Positions 63,874 through 64,000 of a DNA stretch of 64,000 nucleotides are shown in pieces (the stretch's first letter is position 1; each line of letters starts with the position of its first letter). This DNA comes from Macrococcus bovicus (GTDB lineage Bacteria > Bacillota > Bacilli > Staphylococcales > Staphylococcaceae). A program made the translations under genes and the position numbers. The notes below the pieces were generated by a model. It was not told the DNA's origin. It searched no databases and worked only from the letters and a program-made list of their open reading frames with translations. The stretch covers positions 28,400 to 92,399 of the forward strand of contig NZ_SCWF01000007.1 of assembly GCF_004359575.1 (NCBI RefSeq). Direction: 5' to 3'.

Positions 63874-64000
63874 AGAGTCTGGGACATAAGGAGTTCTAGC
63901 TTATAAAAAAAGACGAAGAAAAATGTATGTTTAACATTTTTCTTCGTCTTTTTATTGTTTTTACAGATAAGCTGACTACCTACGGTAGCCATTTTCCTGA
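63874..64000 (+). repeat. Dispersed-type intergenic element with 20-bp perfect hairpin (continues past the window)
   Basis: After hrtA comes GAGTCTGGGACATAA (63874-63888), a phrase I associate with repeated intergenic elements in staphylococcal genomes. It is followed by a perfect 20-bp stem (63907-63926 with 63934-63953, loop of 7) with A- and T-runs that can terminate hrtBA. A small CTACC/GGTAG stem follows before the edge. No coding sequence is seen. Its repeat status cannot be confirmed within this window. Confidence 0.6.

Overview
The window is about 64 kb of Firmicute chromosome, mid-40s per cent GC by spot counting. Gene content and order point to the family Staphylococcaceae. The fapR-plsX-fabD-fabG-acpP-rnc-smc-ftsY-ylxM-ffh run, the rpsP-khpA-rimM-trmD-rplS run, rbgA-rnhB-sucC-sucD-dprA-topA, a seven-gene Mnh/Mrp antiporter, and a HssRS/HrtAB haem system with its direct-repeat operator are all typical of that family. 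The GC is higher than in most Staphylococcus, and an acuABC-acsA locus and several synteny breaks are present, so a Macrococcus-like genome is my best guess. That is an inference, not an identification.

Layout. 1-6.2 kb (minus strand): topA (cut by the left edge), dprA, sucCD, rnhB, rbgA. 6.3-12.8 kb (plus): a four-gene overlapping operon, csbB-gtcA-yfhO-yfhO, expected to glycosylate a cell-surface polymer such as lipoteichoic acid. 12.8-16.8 kb (minus): a two-subunit ABC exporter. 17-19.2 kb (minus): rplS, trmD, rimM, khpA, rpsP, preceded by a 61-bp tandem array of perfect hairpins. 19.7-22.4 kb: divergent nagE and nagA for N-acetylglucosamine uptake and deacetylation, with a CcpA-type site between them. 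22.4-28.6 kb (minus): mnhA-G headed by a small, apparently dead tyrosine recombinase. 28.6-31.4 kb: a YhgE/Pip membrane protein. 31.6-33.4 kb: an ABC-F ATPase behind a leader that looks like a ribosome-controlled attenuator. 33.4-33.5 kb: tRNA-Leu(CAG). 33.6-37.8 kb: acuCBA (minus) and acsA (plus), the acetate-activation module and its acetylation control. 38-41.6 kb: a flavin monooxygenase-like protein, a degenerate short-chain dehydrogenase and an aldehyde dehydrogenase. 41.8-52.4 kb: the SRP, SMC, RNase III and fatty-acid/phospholipid block. 52.5-57.5 kb: class A sortase, recG, a 31-codon membrane peptide, fakA and an Asp23-family gene. 57.6-60.1 kb: rpmB (plus), then thiN, rpe, rsgA (minus). 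60.1-63.9 kb: hssS-hssR (minus) and hrtB-hrtA (plus). A dispersed-looking hairpin element starts at 63.87 kb and runs off the right edge.

How it works together. Most of the window is housekeeping: translation, protein targeting, chromosome structure and lipid synthesis. FapR controls the lipid block through a site overlapping its own promoter. Carbon genes (acsA, nagE/nagA, perhaps sucCD) carry CcpA-like cre sites. The accessory parts are the duplicated yfhO locus, the ABC exporter, the ABC-F protein with its attenuator, and the haem-efflux system.

The observations I would follow first are the ABC-F attenuator, the tandem hairpin array upstream of rpsP, the catalytically stripped recombinase leading the antiporter operon, and the tandem yfhO pair. 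No CRISPR array, insertion sequence or intact prophage was seen.
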